DNA from: Halobacillus amylolyticus
GTDB taxonomy: Bacteria > Bacillota > Bacilli > Bacillales > Halobacillaceae
Length of the DNA: 64,000 bases
Direction of reading: 5' to 3'
Assembly: GCF_022921115.1 (NCBI RefSeq)
Contig: NZ_CP095075.1
Location: 372,001-436,000 of the forward strand
Below the pieces are notes generated by a model that had not been told where the DNA came from, did not search any database, and saw only the letters and a program-made list of their open reading frames with translations. The position numbers and the translations under genes are program-made. Positions within the stretch are counted from its first letter, which is position 1; each line of letters begins with the position of its first letter. Positions 9,973 through 18,535 of the stretch are shown one piece after another.

Positions 9973-10131
9973 TCAGGTAGTAATTCCCCAAAGTAAAGAT
10001 AATGTCCTCGCTACTTTAGATTGTTTCCTTTCAAGCTGAAAATATTCAATACTCTCACCTTTTTGTTTTAACAGTTGTTGTTCACCATAGACTGGTTGTT
10101 TACTATTTGTCGTAAACCTCACTTCATTCAT
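9973..10131 (-). pseudogene. yqhQ: Remnant of yqhQ (DUF1385 family), N-terminal fragment
   Basis: A 52-codon minus-strand frame begins MNEVRFTTNSKQPVYG and continues with ESIEYFQLERKQSKVAR, ending at TGA 9973-9975. DUF1385/YqhQ membrane proteins start with a PVYGGQA... segment, soon followed by a SI-(E/D)-(Y/F)-F-x-L-x-RK segment. Intact YqhQ is ~318 residues. The middle of the N-terminal motif is missing here, and every frame to 9780 is full of stops. In B. subtilis yqhQ sits beside yqhP, as here. The family match is from memory, so this is a likely rather than certain decayed gene. The rest of the 9770-10245 gap shows nothing else. Confidence 0.5.
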
Positions 10132-10245
10132 AGGTTCTTGCTTCTATTTTACAGTAAAAACTGATGATTCACTACCTTTTTAAAAGATAAACTCTTAGGC
10201 ATGAAATAGCTCTTAATGGAGAAAATAGAAAATGAGGTGATTACA

Positions 10246-10764
10246 ATGGCTGACAAAACAAAAGAACAAAAAGGACCAAAGGAACATGAGGAACAAAACA
10301 AACAGGAACCTCCGCATAGTGTACTTTCTAAGACATTACTAATTGGTTTCATTGCAGGAATATTATGGAGTGGACTTGGTTCAATATCGTACTATTTCAA
10401 CTTCTCACAAGTATCCGCAGCTACCTTTGTTTTTCGTTCCTTCTGGCAAACAGACTGGACAAGTACGCTTCTTGCAGAAATATTGGCTATCGGAATCGTT
10501 GCCGTATTATCCATACTCACTGCGTTAATTTATTATGTCGCTTTAAAAGGAAAAAATGGAATGTGGCCAGGTTTTATTATGGGGATCATTCTATTCGGTC
10601 TCCTATTTTATGTGATGAACCCAATATTTCAAGCTGTTCCCGACTTTACTCAGCTTACAATTAACTCACTTGTAACTACAATTTGTTTATTTGTTTTATA
10701 TGGGGTGTTTATAGGGTATTCGATATCATATGAGTTTCAGGAATATAATCAGCCCTCAGAATGA
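10246..10764 (+). CDS. yqhR: YqhR family membrane protein
   Basis: A 172-residue protein with a charged ~25-residue N-terminal tail (Lys/Glu/Gln rich) and four hydrophobic segments near residues 28-48, 70-95, 102-120 and 132-155. The layout matches Bacillus YqhR. No enzyme motif was seen and the function is unknown. Start ATG 10246 follows ATGAGGTGAT. An upstream ATG at 10216 lacks a ribosome site. The 10765-10988 gap after it, where B. subtilis carries aroQ (yqhS), holds no recognizable gene. Confidence 0.82.
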   Translation: MADKTKEQKGPKEHEEQNKQEPPHSVLSKTLLIGFIAGILWSGLGSISYYFNFSQVSAATFVFRSFWQTDWTSTLLAEILAIGIVAVLSILTALIYYVALKGKNGMWPGFIMGIILFGLLFYVMNPIFQAVPDFTQLTINSLVTTICLFVLYGVFIGYSISYEFQEYNQPSE

Positions 10765-10988
10765 TGATATTCAAAGAGTATGATAAGATTAGAAAAGTGG
10801 AAGTGCTTTAGTTGATACGTTAGGGAGTTTAGGCTGAAATAGTCTTGTCTTATAATAGTCGACTATAAAAGGTCTATCTATTGTGCATCCCACAGGTGGC
10901 AGGCCTAAAGGGGAATATTTGATTGTAAGGGGTTTGCCGCCTATCATCCGTGGGTTTCATAGGCTATAATTTGAAGGGAGAAATGAGT

Positions 10989-12050
10989 ATGAATAAGTTA
11001 GAGAATTTGCGTCAAGCCATTATGGATCAAAAACTTGATGGTTTACTCATTATGAGCGGTCAAAACCGCCGCTACGTAACGAACTTTACCGGCTCATCTG
11101 GTGCTGTTTTAATTACAGCTCGGGATGCTGTTTTCATTACTGATTTTAGGTATACTGAACAGGCATCAGAACAAGCGAAAGGCTTTACTATTGTGGAGCA
11201 TAAGGTCCCAATGCATGAGGAGGTTGCGTCACAGGTTAAAAGGTTAGGCTTAACGAATCTAGGATTTGAGCAGGACCATGTTACATACACTCAATATGAT
11301 GTCTATCGTCAGCAGCTAGACGCGGAACTTATACCTACTTCTGGTTTAGTTGAAAAGTTACGCTTAATTAAGACAGATGAGGAGCTTACTATATTAAAGG
11401 ATGCTGTGAAGATTGCGGATGATGCATTTGAACATATTTTAGGCTACATTAAGCCTGGAGTGAAGGAAATTGATGTTTCTAACGAGTTAGAATTTTTCAT
11501 GAGAAAACAAGGTGCCACTTCCTCAAGTTTTGATATCATCGTTGCTTCCGGCTATCGCTCAGCGCTTCCGCACGGGGTAGCTTCTCAAAAGGAAATACAA
11601 TCAGGAGAGCTTGTTACATTAGATTTTGGAGCTCTTTATCAAGGGTATTGCTCAGATATTACACGTACCGTAGCTGTAGGTGAAATTAGTGATGAATTAA
11701 AGGAAATTTATAGTACGGTACTACAGGCACAGATCAAAGGTATGGAAGGCATTAAGTCAGGCATTACCGGTAAAGAAGCAGATGCGCTTACTCGTGATTA
11801 TATTGAGGAAAAAGGGTATGGTGAATATTTTGGGCATTCTACAGGTCATGGCATTGGCTTAGATGTGCATGAGGGCCCTGGGTTATCATTTAGAACTGAT
11901 CAGATGCTTGAGGCTGGTATGGTTGTGACGGTAGAACCGGGAATCTATGTACCTAACGTAGGCGGCTGCAGAATTGAGGATGATACCGTCGTAACTACGA
12001 CGGGTAATGAACGTCTCAGTCATTCTCGAAAAGAATTAATTATATTATAA
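10989..12050 (+). CDS. yqhT: Xaa-Pro aminopeptidase-type M24 metallopeptidase
   Basis: Pita-bread-fold dimetal peptidase that removes N-terminal residues preceding proline. The 353-residue product has the creatinase-like N-terminal domain (to ~130) and the M24 catalytic domain. Metal ligands are visible in LDFGALYQGYCSDITRT (two Asp), GHSTGHGIGLDVHEGP (His), TVEPGIY (Glu) and RIEDD (Glu). Of two nearby ATGs, 10989 is better spaced (8 nt) behind GAAGGGAG than 10983. It lies upstream of efp with 31 bp between, the usual Bacillus order, so the two are probably co-transcribed. Confidence 0.93.
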   Translation: MNKLENLRQAIMDQKLDGLLIMSGQNRRYVTNFTGSSGAVLITARDAVFITDFRYTEQASEQAKGFTIVEHKVPMHEEVASQVKRLGLTNLGFEQDHVTYTQYDVYRQQLDAELIPTSGLVEKLRLIKTDEELTILKDAVKIADDAFEHILGYIKPGVKEIDVSNELEFFMRKQGATSSSFDIIVASGYRSALPHGVASQKEIQSGELVTLDFGALYQGYCSDITRTVAVGEISDELKEIYSTVLQAQIKGMEGIKSGITGKEADALTRDYIEEKGYGEYFGHSTGHGIGLDVHEGPGLSFRTDQMLEAGMVVTVEPGIYVPNVGGCRIEDDTVVTTTGNERLSHSRKELIIL

Positions 12051-12081
12051 AAAGCTTGGGCGATTTTAGAGGAGGAATAGA

Positions 12082-12638
12082 ATGATTTCTGTAAACGACT
12101 TTCGAACAGGACTAACCATTGAGGTAGACGGAAATATTTGGCAGGTTATGGACTTTCAACATGTGAAGCCAGGAAAAGGGCTGCGTTTGTCCGCTCCAAA
12201 CTTCGCAATCTTAGAAATGGCAACATCCAGGAAAAGACCTTCCGTGGCGGTGAAAAGGTAGAGCGCGCGCACATTGAGAACCGTAAAATGCAATATTTAT
12301 ATGCTTCGGGTGATATGCATGCCTTTATGGATTCTGAAACATTTGAGCAAGTAGAGTTGCCAACCGCACAAATTTCTGACCAACTCAACTATTTAAAAGA
12401 GAACATGGAAGTGCAAATCCAGTCCTATCATGCGGAAACAATTGGTGTTGAGCTGCCAAATAACGTCGAGCTTAAAGTGACAGAAACAGAGCCAGGAATT
12501 AAGGGAGATACGGCAAGCGGTGGAACAAAGCCTGCCACCTTAGAAACAGGTCTCATTGTACAAGTTCCGTTTTTCATTAATGAAGGTGAAGTGCTGCTCA
12601 TTAATACAAGTGACGGAAAATATGTATCACGTGCATAA
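12082..12638 (+). CDS. efp: Elongation factor P (single-base frame break at 12180)
   Basis: EF-P rescues ribosomes stalled at polyproline stretches. From ATG 12082 the frame reads [17 protein letters not shown] to HVKPGKG at 12180. There one G seems to be lost (GGG where GGGG is expected), and the rest ([11 protein letters not shown] onward) continues in the next frame to 12638. The corrected length is 185 residues, normal for EF-P, with the KPGKG loop lysine that is the usual modification site. The ribosome site is GAGGAGGAA. An intact gene with a sequence error is more likely than a pseudogene. Confidence 0.95.
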
Positions 12639-12655
12639 GCAATACTAGAACGCTT

Positions 12656-12688
12656 GAGCTACTCCTCTTATGGGGTAGCTCTTTTTTT
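12656..12688 (+). terminator. efp terminator
   Basis: GAGCTAC (12656-12662) pairs with GTAGCTC (12675-12681), followed by seven T. It separates efp from the spoIIIA operon. Confidence 0.9.
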
Positions 12689-12734
12689 ATACTTAGTTTT
12701 GCTAGATTAAGGTGTGTTTTTCAAGAGAGAACTG

Positions 12735-12763
12735 TCATAACTCATGTACTTGTACATAGATAT
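12735..12763 (+). promoter_or_regulatory. Candidate sigma-E promoter of the spoIIIA operon
   Basis: TCATAAC (12735-12741) and CATAGATAT (12755-12763), spaced about 13 bp, resemble the mother-cell sigma-E pattern (-35 ATA-rich, -10 CATA-N-AT). They lie 33 bp upstream of spoIIIAA. The B. subtilis operon is sigma-E controlled, which supports the call. Confidence 0.5.
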
Positions 12764-12795
12764 AAGGTAAATCAATAAAAGGAGTTTTTGGTTGA

Positions 12796-13716
12796 ATGAA
12801 AGAGATTATTCGGTTGTTTCCAGAACATTATCAACCTCTCCTATCAAATGATGTTGATTGGACTAGTGTACAAGAAATAAGATTACGGGTTCATCAACGA
12901 CTGGAGGTGCTAGATTCAACAGACGTTCATACATTTCCAAATTTACAGCTGTCGCAAGCCGATTTGACTTATGTATTAAATCAAATTAGTCAATTTTCTC
13001 TATATCGACTTCAGGATGAAATAAAAGAGGGATTCATCACCATTGAAGGTGGACATCGGGTTGGATTAGCAGGAAAAGCGAACACCATCAATCATGATAT
13101 TGACACATTAAAGCATATTTCATTTATGAATATTCGCATAGCACGTCCTTCTGTGAATCGAGCGGAACAGTTCTTGCCACATTTGCTTATGCGGGGAGAG
13201 TGGATGAATACATTAATTATCGGTCCCCCTCATTCAGGAAAAACAACATTGCTTCGAGAGCTTTCTAAATCCATCGGTTCAGGAACAACATTAAAAAGGG
13301 CATCAAAGGTTGCTTTAATTGATGAACGGTCAGAGCTTGCAGCCTGTCACCGAGGTATTCCACAACTAGACGTTGGGGAACGGACAGATGTGATGGATGC
13401 CTGCCCTAAAGCTGAAGGCATGATGATGATGATCCGTTCCATGTCCCCTGATCTTATTTTAGTAGACGAATTAGGTGGAGAAAAGGATGCTGAAGCAGTT
13501 AGGGAGGCAACGTTTACAGGAGTAAAAGTCATTTGTAGCATTCATGGGGGCAGTCTTGAGACAGTTATGAAGCGGAGGGCTGCAAACGGATTAATAACAG
13601 ATCAGATATTTGATCGATATATTGTGCTTAATCGCTTAACCCCTCATAGGCCAAGCTCTATTCGTATTCTTAACGCGCAAGGAGCGCAAATTACTTCCTT
13701 TGAAGGGGAGTTGGCA
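12796..13716 (+). CDS. spoIIIAA: Stage III sporulation protein AA, ATPase
   Basis: Secretion-type ATPase of the mother-cell side of the SpoIIIA-SpoIIQ channel that keeps the engulfed forespore alive and supports sigma-G activity. Walker A is GPPHSGKTTLLREL, and LILVDELGG is the Walker B region. The first 307 codons match the normal protein length. ATG 12796 follows AAAAGGAG. No stop codon separates it from spoIIIAB: the frame runs straight on through ATG 13717. Either the two are fused here or a base is missing near the GGGG at 13705-13708. Confidence 0.93.
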
Positions 13717-14226
13717 ATGGGTTGGATCGGCGCCTTAATCGTATTAACGGTTAGTACATGGGTTGGATTTGACATAGCTGCCAAATTTAAAAAACGTCCT
13801 GGTCAAATTAGGCAATGGAAGAGTGCTTTACAAATGATCGAAGCAGAAATGGTTTATGGACAGTCTTCTCTTTGGGAAGTATGTGAGCGAATCTCAAACC
13901 AGCTCCCCACTCCCATTTGTGAGTTTTTTTCCAACTTATTATCAGAGAAAGAAACGTGTACCAATTTTGCAGAACTATGGGAAACGAAGCTTCAAAAGCA
14001 TGGGCATGGAAATGCCTTAACAAAAACGGATTCAGATATAGTAGCTCAATTTGGGAGCACTTTAGGACAGCACGATCTCCTTCAGCAACAGAAGCAAATA
14101 AAGTTAACTCTTCATCATCTCGATCTGCAACTTAATGATGCAATCGAATCTTCAGGTAAACATCAGAAGGTAGCGCGGGGGATGGGGGTCTTAAGTGGGC
14201 TGTTAGTCATTATATTACTCATTTGA
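13717..14226 (+). CDS. spoIIIAB: Stage III sporulation protein AB
   Basis: Membrane component of the SpoIIIA channel, related to type II secretion GspF. The 169-residue product has an N-terminal membrane segment (WIGALIVLTVSTWVGFDIA), the conserved KFKKRPGQIRQWKSALQMIEAE stretch (given in part) and a C-terminal membrane segment (GVLSGLLVIILLI). The strong ribosome site AAGGGGAG at 13703-13710 points to ATG 13717 as an independent start, even though spoIIIAA is in frame and open across it. Confidence 0.9.
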   Translation: MGWIGALIVLTVSTWVGFDIAAKFKKRPGQIRQWKSALQMIEAEMVYGQSSLWEVCERISNQLPTPICEFFSNLLSEKETCTNFAELWETKLQKHGHGNALTKTDSDIVAQFGSTLGQHDLLQQQKQIKLTLHHLDLQLNDAIESSGKHQKVARGMGVLSGLLVIILLI

Positions 14227-14243
14227 TAAGGGGAAGGGACATT

Positions 14244-14450
14244 GTGCTTCAAGATGCATCCATCCTGTTTCAGATTGCTGGAGTCGGTATTATCGTAGCT
14301 ATGATCCACAGTATTTTAAAACAAATGGGCAAAGAAGAAATTGCCCAAGTTGTTACATTAACAGGATTTATCATTGTTCTGTTTATCGTTATTCACCGAC
14401 TTGCAGAATTGTTTCAGCAAATTAAATCAGTCTTTTTATATCAGGGGTAG
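14244..14450 (+). CDS. spoIIIAC: Stage III sporulation protein AC
   Basis: Small membrane protein of the SpoIIIA complex with two membrane segments, containing FQIAGVGIIVAMIHSILKQM and ending in KSVFLYQG as in the family. GTG 14244, eight bases behind AAGGGGAAGGG, gives exactly 68 residues, the normal size. The longer frame from 14223 would start inside the ribosome site. Confidence 0.93.
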   Translation: MLQDASILFQIAGVGIIVAMIHSILKQMGKEEIAQVVTLTGFIIVLFIVIHRLAELFQQIKSVFLYQG

Positions 14451-14455
14451 AGAAC

Positions 14456-14854
14456 ATGGGGATTGTACAAATCGTTTCTCTAGGATTAGTCGCAACACTA
14501 TTAATCGTTTTGTTGAAGGAACAAAAGACGTCTATTGCATTTTTACTCCTATTAATCACCGTGATCATTATCTTTACAACAGTTCTTGATCAGATCAAAT
14601 ACATTTTTTCCTTACTCCAGTACATGGCTGATCAAGCTCAAATAGAGTCCGTTTACTTTAAAACCATCCTAAAAATCATTGGAATTGCCTATATAACCGA
14701 ATTCGGAGCTCAATTGATAAGGGATGCGGGTTTGAACGCTTTGGCTTCTAAGGTTGAACTGGTTGGAAAGCTATTCATTCTGATGCTAGCTATCCCGATT
14801 ATTACAGCGGTTATTAGGACGATAATGGAATTTATTCCTGGAGCGACAGGATGA
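14456..14854 (+). CDS. spoIIIAD: Stage III sporulation protein AD
   Basis: A 132-residue membrane protein (family ~133) with hydrophobic stretches near residues 3-20, 27-47, 66-85 and 102-125, starting MGIVQIVSLGLVATLL. With SpoIIIAC it forms the membrane part of the channel complex. It begins five bases after spoIIIAC with ribosome site AGGGGTAGAG, so the two are tightly coupled. Confidence 0.95.
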   Translation: MGIVQIVSLGLVATLLIVLLKEQKTSIAFLLLLITVIIIFTTVLDQIKYIFSLLQYMADQAQIESVYFKTILKIIGIAYITEFGAQLIRDAGLNALASKVELVGKLFILMLAIPIITAVIRTIMEFIPGATG

Positions 14855-14871
14855 GAATTGAGAGGTACAAA

Positions 14872-16034
14872 ATGAAACGTTTATTCTTCATAAGCTGCGT
14901 GCTGATGGGGCGATCTGTTTTCCTGTTGTGGTCTCTGCTTCCGCACCACAAGATGCTGTACCTTCCTTAATGGAGCATGTTTCTACAGAGGAGCTTGAGG
15001 AGAGTTTGCAACAGCTCAATCAACAATATGGCGATTATTTACCAGATATTTCGATAGATGATTTTCGCGACTTGGCGAAAGAGAAAGGAGCTAGTGACCC
15101 AAAAGGATGGGTGTCTGGCATACTGTCTTTTCTTTTTCATGAATTGTTGGTGAACGGAAAGTTGTTAGCCTCTCTGCTGTTTCTGACTTTATTTAGTACG
15201 CTGCTTCAAGCTATGCAGTCTTCGTTTGAAAATACAGTTGTTAGTCGGATTGCCTATATGGTGATTTATCTCGTATTAATTGCGCTTGCACTAGAAAGTT
15301 TTGGACTAGTTATTGATTACACAATCGGGGCTATTAATCAAATGAGTAGTTTCATGATTGGACTACTGCCTTTGCTCCTTGGCATTATGGCATCATTCAG
15401 CCACCTTATGTCTTTCTCGTTTTTTCACCCCATCATTGTCGTTCTTGTTCAATCGAGCGGGTTGTTAGTTAAATTCTTACTGGTCCCGCTTTTTTCCTCT
15501 TCAGCCTTACTTTTAATTGTCGGTACGTTAAATGATACCTATAAGGTGGATCAATTGGCTGAATTATTAAGGAAAACAGGAATGGCGATCATGGGTGCTT
15601 ATTTAACTATATTCCTTGGGGTTATATCTGTACAAGGAACAGTAACAGCCGTTCAGGATGGTGTAACGATGAAGACAGCGCGGTTTGTCACAGGAAATTT
15701 CGTGCCTGTGGTCGGACGCTTGTTCACGGATGCTACAGACACCATCCTTGGTGCTTCTCTAGTGTTGAAAAATACTTTAGGTCTTGCTGGGGTTATTATT
15801 CTTCTCGGCATTGCAGTATTTCCGGCACTGAAAGTTTTCGCGATTGCCTTGATTTATAAATTGGCGGCCGCTCTACTGCAGCCTTTAGGTGATGGACCTG
15901 TTATTACAGCGATGGCCATCGTTAGTCGTCATATCATGTACATTTTCGCGGCGTTACTTATGGTCTCCATGATGTTTTTTCTTGTCATTGTTATTATGGT
16001 CGCTGCTAGTAATATAACCATGATGGTTCGATAA
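14872..16034 (+). CDS. spoIIIAE: Stage III sporulation protein AE (single-base frame break at 14908)
   Basis: Large polytopic membrane protein of the SpoIIIA channel. ATG 14872 begins MKRLFFISCVLMG. One G is apparently missing from the GGGG run at 14907-14910. Restoring it gives AICFPVVVSASAPQDAVP, completing a signal peptide with cleavage likely after ASA, and joins the long frame to 16034. The corrected product is ~387 residues, normal for the family. At least six further hydrophobic segments follow from residue ~85. The ribosome site GAGAGG precedes the start. Confidence 0.93.
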
Positions 16035-16043
16035 GGGTGATAA

Positions 16044-16648
16044 ATGATGTCAGCATTTACACAATGGATCACACAAATTGTATTATTTTTGCTGCTAGCA
16101 ATGGTGGCAGATGCCCTCCTACCTACAGGATCAATGAAAAAATATGCAAGGTTAGTGATGTCCATTTTGTTGCTCTTAGTTTTACTCGGTCCATTGTTAA
16201 GGGTTCTCCAGGTCGACCCGAACACTTTGTTACAATCAGCAGAAAATCAACTTGACAACCGTGCAAATTCGGAACAACTAACCGAGAAAATTGAGTCAAA
16301 GAAAAAAGAAATAATGCGTGGACAAGATGCATATACATTACAACAAGTTACAGAATCCATCACGAACAAAGTGGAGGAGCCTCTTCAAGATCAGTTCGAT
16401 CTATCTCTAGAAAATGTAGACATGGAGTTTTCCGGGACACCGCATAGGTGGGATTCATTGGACAAGCTGGTTCTCTCTATTGCTTCTAAACCAGGAGAAG
16501 GGGCGGTAGATGAGGTAACCATTTCAGTTGCTGAAGAGGAAGAGACATCGAACCGAAAGCTTACAGGGAGGTTCAACAAATGGCAGCCGATTTGTTAGCG
16601 CTGAAAAAAGATCAAATTGAAATCCGCTGGGAGGAAGACTATGAGTAA
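16044..16648 (+). CDS. spoIIIAF: Stage III sporulation protein AF (single-base frame break near 16567)
   Basis: Bitopic/two-segment membrane protein of the SpoIIIA complex with two N-terminal hydrophobic helices (residues ~8-26 and ~35-53) and an extracytoplasmic C-terminal domain. The frame from 16044 (or ATG 16047) runs to KLTG. After one added G in the GGG at 16566-16568 the tail reads EVQQMAADLLALKKDQIEIRWEEDYE, ending at TAA 16646-16648. This is the normal family ending and overlaps the spoIIIAG start. The corrected length is ~201 residues, against ~206 in B. subtilis. Confidence 0.92.
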
Positions 16649-17252
16649 ATGGTGGGATAAGCTGTTCAAGCCTCTTTCTTCAAAAGACGGCCAAAAAATA
16701 AATAAGCCGAAATATTTTATCATCGTTGGCTTAATTGGCGTGCTATTCCTTATTATGAGCAATTTTTTTCAAACATCGACCAATGAGCCCCCTCCACGAC
16801 AAGAGACTGTCCAAGAGCCAACGAGTAAAAAACAGGATACCTCTGCGGTCTCCATTGGTCAGCTGGAGGTTGAATATGAAAAACAGCTCGCACCTCTTCT
16901 TGAAAATATAAAGGGGGTCAGTGAAGTAGAGCTTATGATTAATCTAGCTGCCACTAAAGAAAAAGTGTTCGATAAAAATTTAATTATATCTAAGCAGACA
17001 ACACAGGAGACTGATACGAATGGGGGAGAGCGAGAAATTGAGGATTATTCTAAGGAACAGCAGCTAGTTCTTGTACGTCAAGGTGATCGGGAGGTTCCGC
17101 TTTTAATTAAAACGGAGAAGCCTGAGGTAAGAGGGGTTTTTGTAACAGCGAAAGGCGTAGACCAGATGACAGTGAAGGGATGGGTGGTTGAAGCTGTTTC
17201 AAGAGTGTTGGATGTACCTAGTCATAGAGTTTCCGTTTTGCCTAAATCATAG
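16641..17252 (+). CDS. spoIIIAG: Stage III sporulation protein AG
   Basis: Forms the large ring in the intermembrane space of the SpoIIIA-SpoIIQ channel. ATG 16641 (MSKWWDKLFK) overlaps the corrected spoIIIAF end and lies behind GGGAGGAAG. An earlier in-frame ATG (16617) lies inside spoIIIAF. The 203-residue product has one N-terminal membrane helix (residues ~23-42) and a soluble ring-building domain with GVSEVELMINLAATKEKV. Confidence 0.94.
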   Translation: MSKWWDKLFKPLSSKDGQKINKPKYFIIVGLIGVLFLIMSNFFQTSTNEPPPRQETVQEPTSKKQDTSAVSIGQLEVEYEKQLAPLLENIKGVSEVELMINLAATKEKVFDKNLIISKQTTQETDTNGGEREIEDYSKEQQLVLVRQGDREVPLLIKTEKPEVRGVFVTAKGVDQMTVKGWVVEAVSRVLDVPSHRVSVLPKS

Positions 17253-17264
17253 GGAGGGATTATT

Positions 17265-17807
17265 TTGGTAAAAAAACAAACAGTTTGGTTGTTAACGATG
17301 TTAAGCTTGCTTATTGTTCTAAGTGTGTATTACATGACGTCACCTGATAATGGAGAAATGGCATTTATTCAAGATACTGAATTAGAACAAGCAGCGAGTG
17401 AAGGGGAAATGAATGGTGAAAATGCTGATGATACAGTAATTTCACAAGTGTCAACAGACGAACTTTTTGCAGCCGTTCGCCTAGAAATGAAAAATAAACG
17501 AGATAAAATGGAAGAGCAGTTAAATGCCGTGATGGCTTCCACAACAGCAACCATTCAAGAAAAGGCTGAAGCAACGGAAAAATTAGACTCATTACAAGAT
17601 AAAAGGTCGAAAGAAGCGATACTTGAAAAGACAATTAGCGCAGGCGTGCCTTATGAAGACGTCTTAGTAAGGGCCGAAGAAAATACGGTTCACGTAACAG
17701 TAAAAGCAAACGAATTATCAAAATCTCAGACACGTGAAATTATGCAGATGGTCTCAGATGAATTTGGCGACATCCCCGTTGATGTCAAATTCCAACCTAC
17801 GAAATAA
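17265..17807 (+). CDS. spoIIIAH: Stage III sporulation protein AH
   Basis: Mother-cell partner of forespore SpoIIQ. The two proteins interact across the intermembrane space to make the channel. TTG 17265 follows AGGGAGGG and gives MVKKQTVWLLTMLSLLIVLS, the near-invariant N-terminal signal anchor of the family. The 180 residues (218 in B. subtilis) include a shorter linker and a C-terminal YscJ/FliF-like ring domain (AISAGVPYEDVLVRAEE region). It is last in the operon. Confidence 0.93.
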   Translation: MVKKQTVWLLTMLSLLIVLSVYYMTSPDNGEMAFIQDTELEQAASEGEMNGENADDTVISQVSTDELFAAVRLEMKNKRDKMEEQLNAVMASTTATIQEKAEATEKLDSLQDKRSKEAILEKTISAGVPYEDVLVRAEENTVHVTVKANELSKSQTREIMQMVSDEFGDIPVDVKFQPTK

Positions 17808-17840
17808 GAAAAGCGCAAGCGTCCTTGCAAGAGAGCTGGA
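17805..17840 (+). repeat. Truncated dispersed repeat end after spoIIIAH
   Basis: TAAGAAAAGCGCAAGCG begins at the spoIIIAH stop codon. It matches, in the opposite orientation, the end of the larger repeat at 51385-51574 (GGGGCGCTAGCGCTTTTGTTCTTA). Sequences of this GAAAAGCGCAAGCG type recur just after genes in many Bacillaceae. Confidence 0.5.
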
Positions 17841-17863
17841 CCATTGAGGAAAAATAATATAAG

Positions 17864-17910
17864 GTAAAGTAACAGTCCCTGACCATAATGGTCAGGGACT
17901 GTTACTTTAC
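17864..17910 (+). repeat. 47-bp perfect palindrome
   Basis: The segment starting GTAAAGTAACAGTCCC and ending GGGACTGTTACTTTAC is a perfect inverted repeat of 23 bases per arm around a single central A (17887). No T-run follows, so it is not a standard terminator, though it could act as one or protect the spoIIIA mRNA 3' end. It may also be a mobile palindromic unit. Confidence 0.85.
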
Positions 17911-17974
17911 GAAAGGTACAACGTTTTAACGTAGTTGCAGGTATTAGACATGTAGCGTAAAATGATAAGGGGAA

Positions 17975-17992
17975 TTATAGTACCAGATATAA
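17975..17992 (+). promoter_or_regulatory. Possible FapR-like operator upstream of accB
   Basis: TATAGTACCAGATATAAA contains TAGTACC-N-GATA. It resembles the FapR operator TTAGTACCTGATACTAA on its left half, but the right half is imperfect. It lies 31 bp before the accB start. FapR represses fatty-acid synthesis genes and responds to malonyl-CoA, the product of this enzyme. Confidence 0.35.
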
Positions 17993-18022
17993 AGTAAACT
18001 ACATAAAAGGAGTGCCAATATT

Positions 18023-18520
18023 ATGTTAAAGGTGCAAGAAATACGTGAGCTTATTAAGCTGATTGATGAATCCCATATTGACGAGTTCAGCTATGAGACG
18101 AATGGGACGAAAGTGTCTATGAAGAAGAACGGTGGTCAGATTATTACGGAAACACCAACTGAAACTAAGCCAGCAACTCCTCAAAAACCGCAGCCTGTAC
18201 AGGAAGAGGAGCTGAAACCGCAGGAAGAAGTTGTTGAAAAGAAAGACCAGGAGACAGCAGCTGAGCAAAGCTCAAATTATGATCAAGAGATCACATCCCC
18301 GATGGTCGGGACCTTCTATCAATCACCTTCCCCTGATCAAGGTGCATATGTACAAGTAGGCGACCAAGTGAAACAGGATTCAGTTGTCTGTATTGTGGAA
18401 GCGATGAAGTTATTTAATGAAATTGAAGCGGAAGTTTCAGGAGAGGTCGTAGAAATCCTTGTTAAAGACGGCGAGCTTGTGGAATACGGCCAGCCGATGT
18501 TCCGCGTGAAAACTGTATAA
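18023..18520 (+). CDS. accB: Biotin carboxyl carrier protein of acetyl-CoA carboxylase
   Basis: Carries CO2 on biotin between the carboxylase and transferase halves of acetyl-CoA carboxylase, the first step of fatty-acid synthesis. It has an N-terminal helical part (residues 1-35), a Pro/Glu/Gln-rich hinge (~45-85) and a biotinyl domain ending with [13 protein letters not shown], where the lysine is biotinylated. At 165 residues it has the usual length. ATG 18023 has AAAAGGAG. accC follows 15 bp later. Confidence 0.97.
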   Translation: MLKVQEIRELIKLIDESHIDEFSYETNGTKVSMKKNGGQIITETPTETKPATPQKPQPVQEEELKPQEEVVEKKDQETAAEQSSNYDQEITSPMVGTFYQSPSPDQGAYVQVGDQVKQDSVVCIVEAMKLFNEIEAEVSGEVVEILVKDGELVEYGQPMFRVKTV

Positions 18521-18535
18521 ATCGGGGGTTAAATC

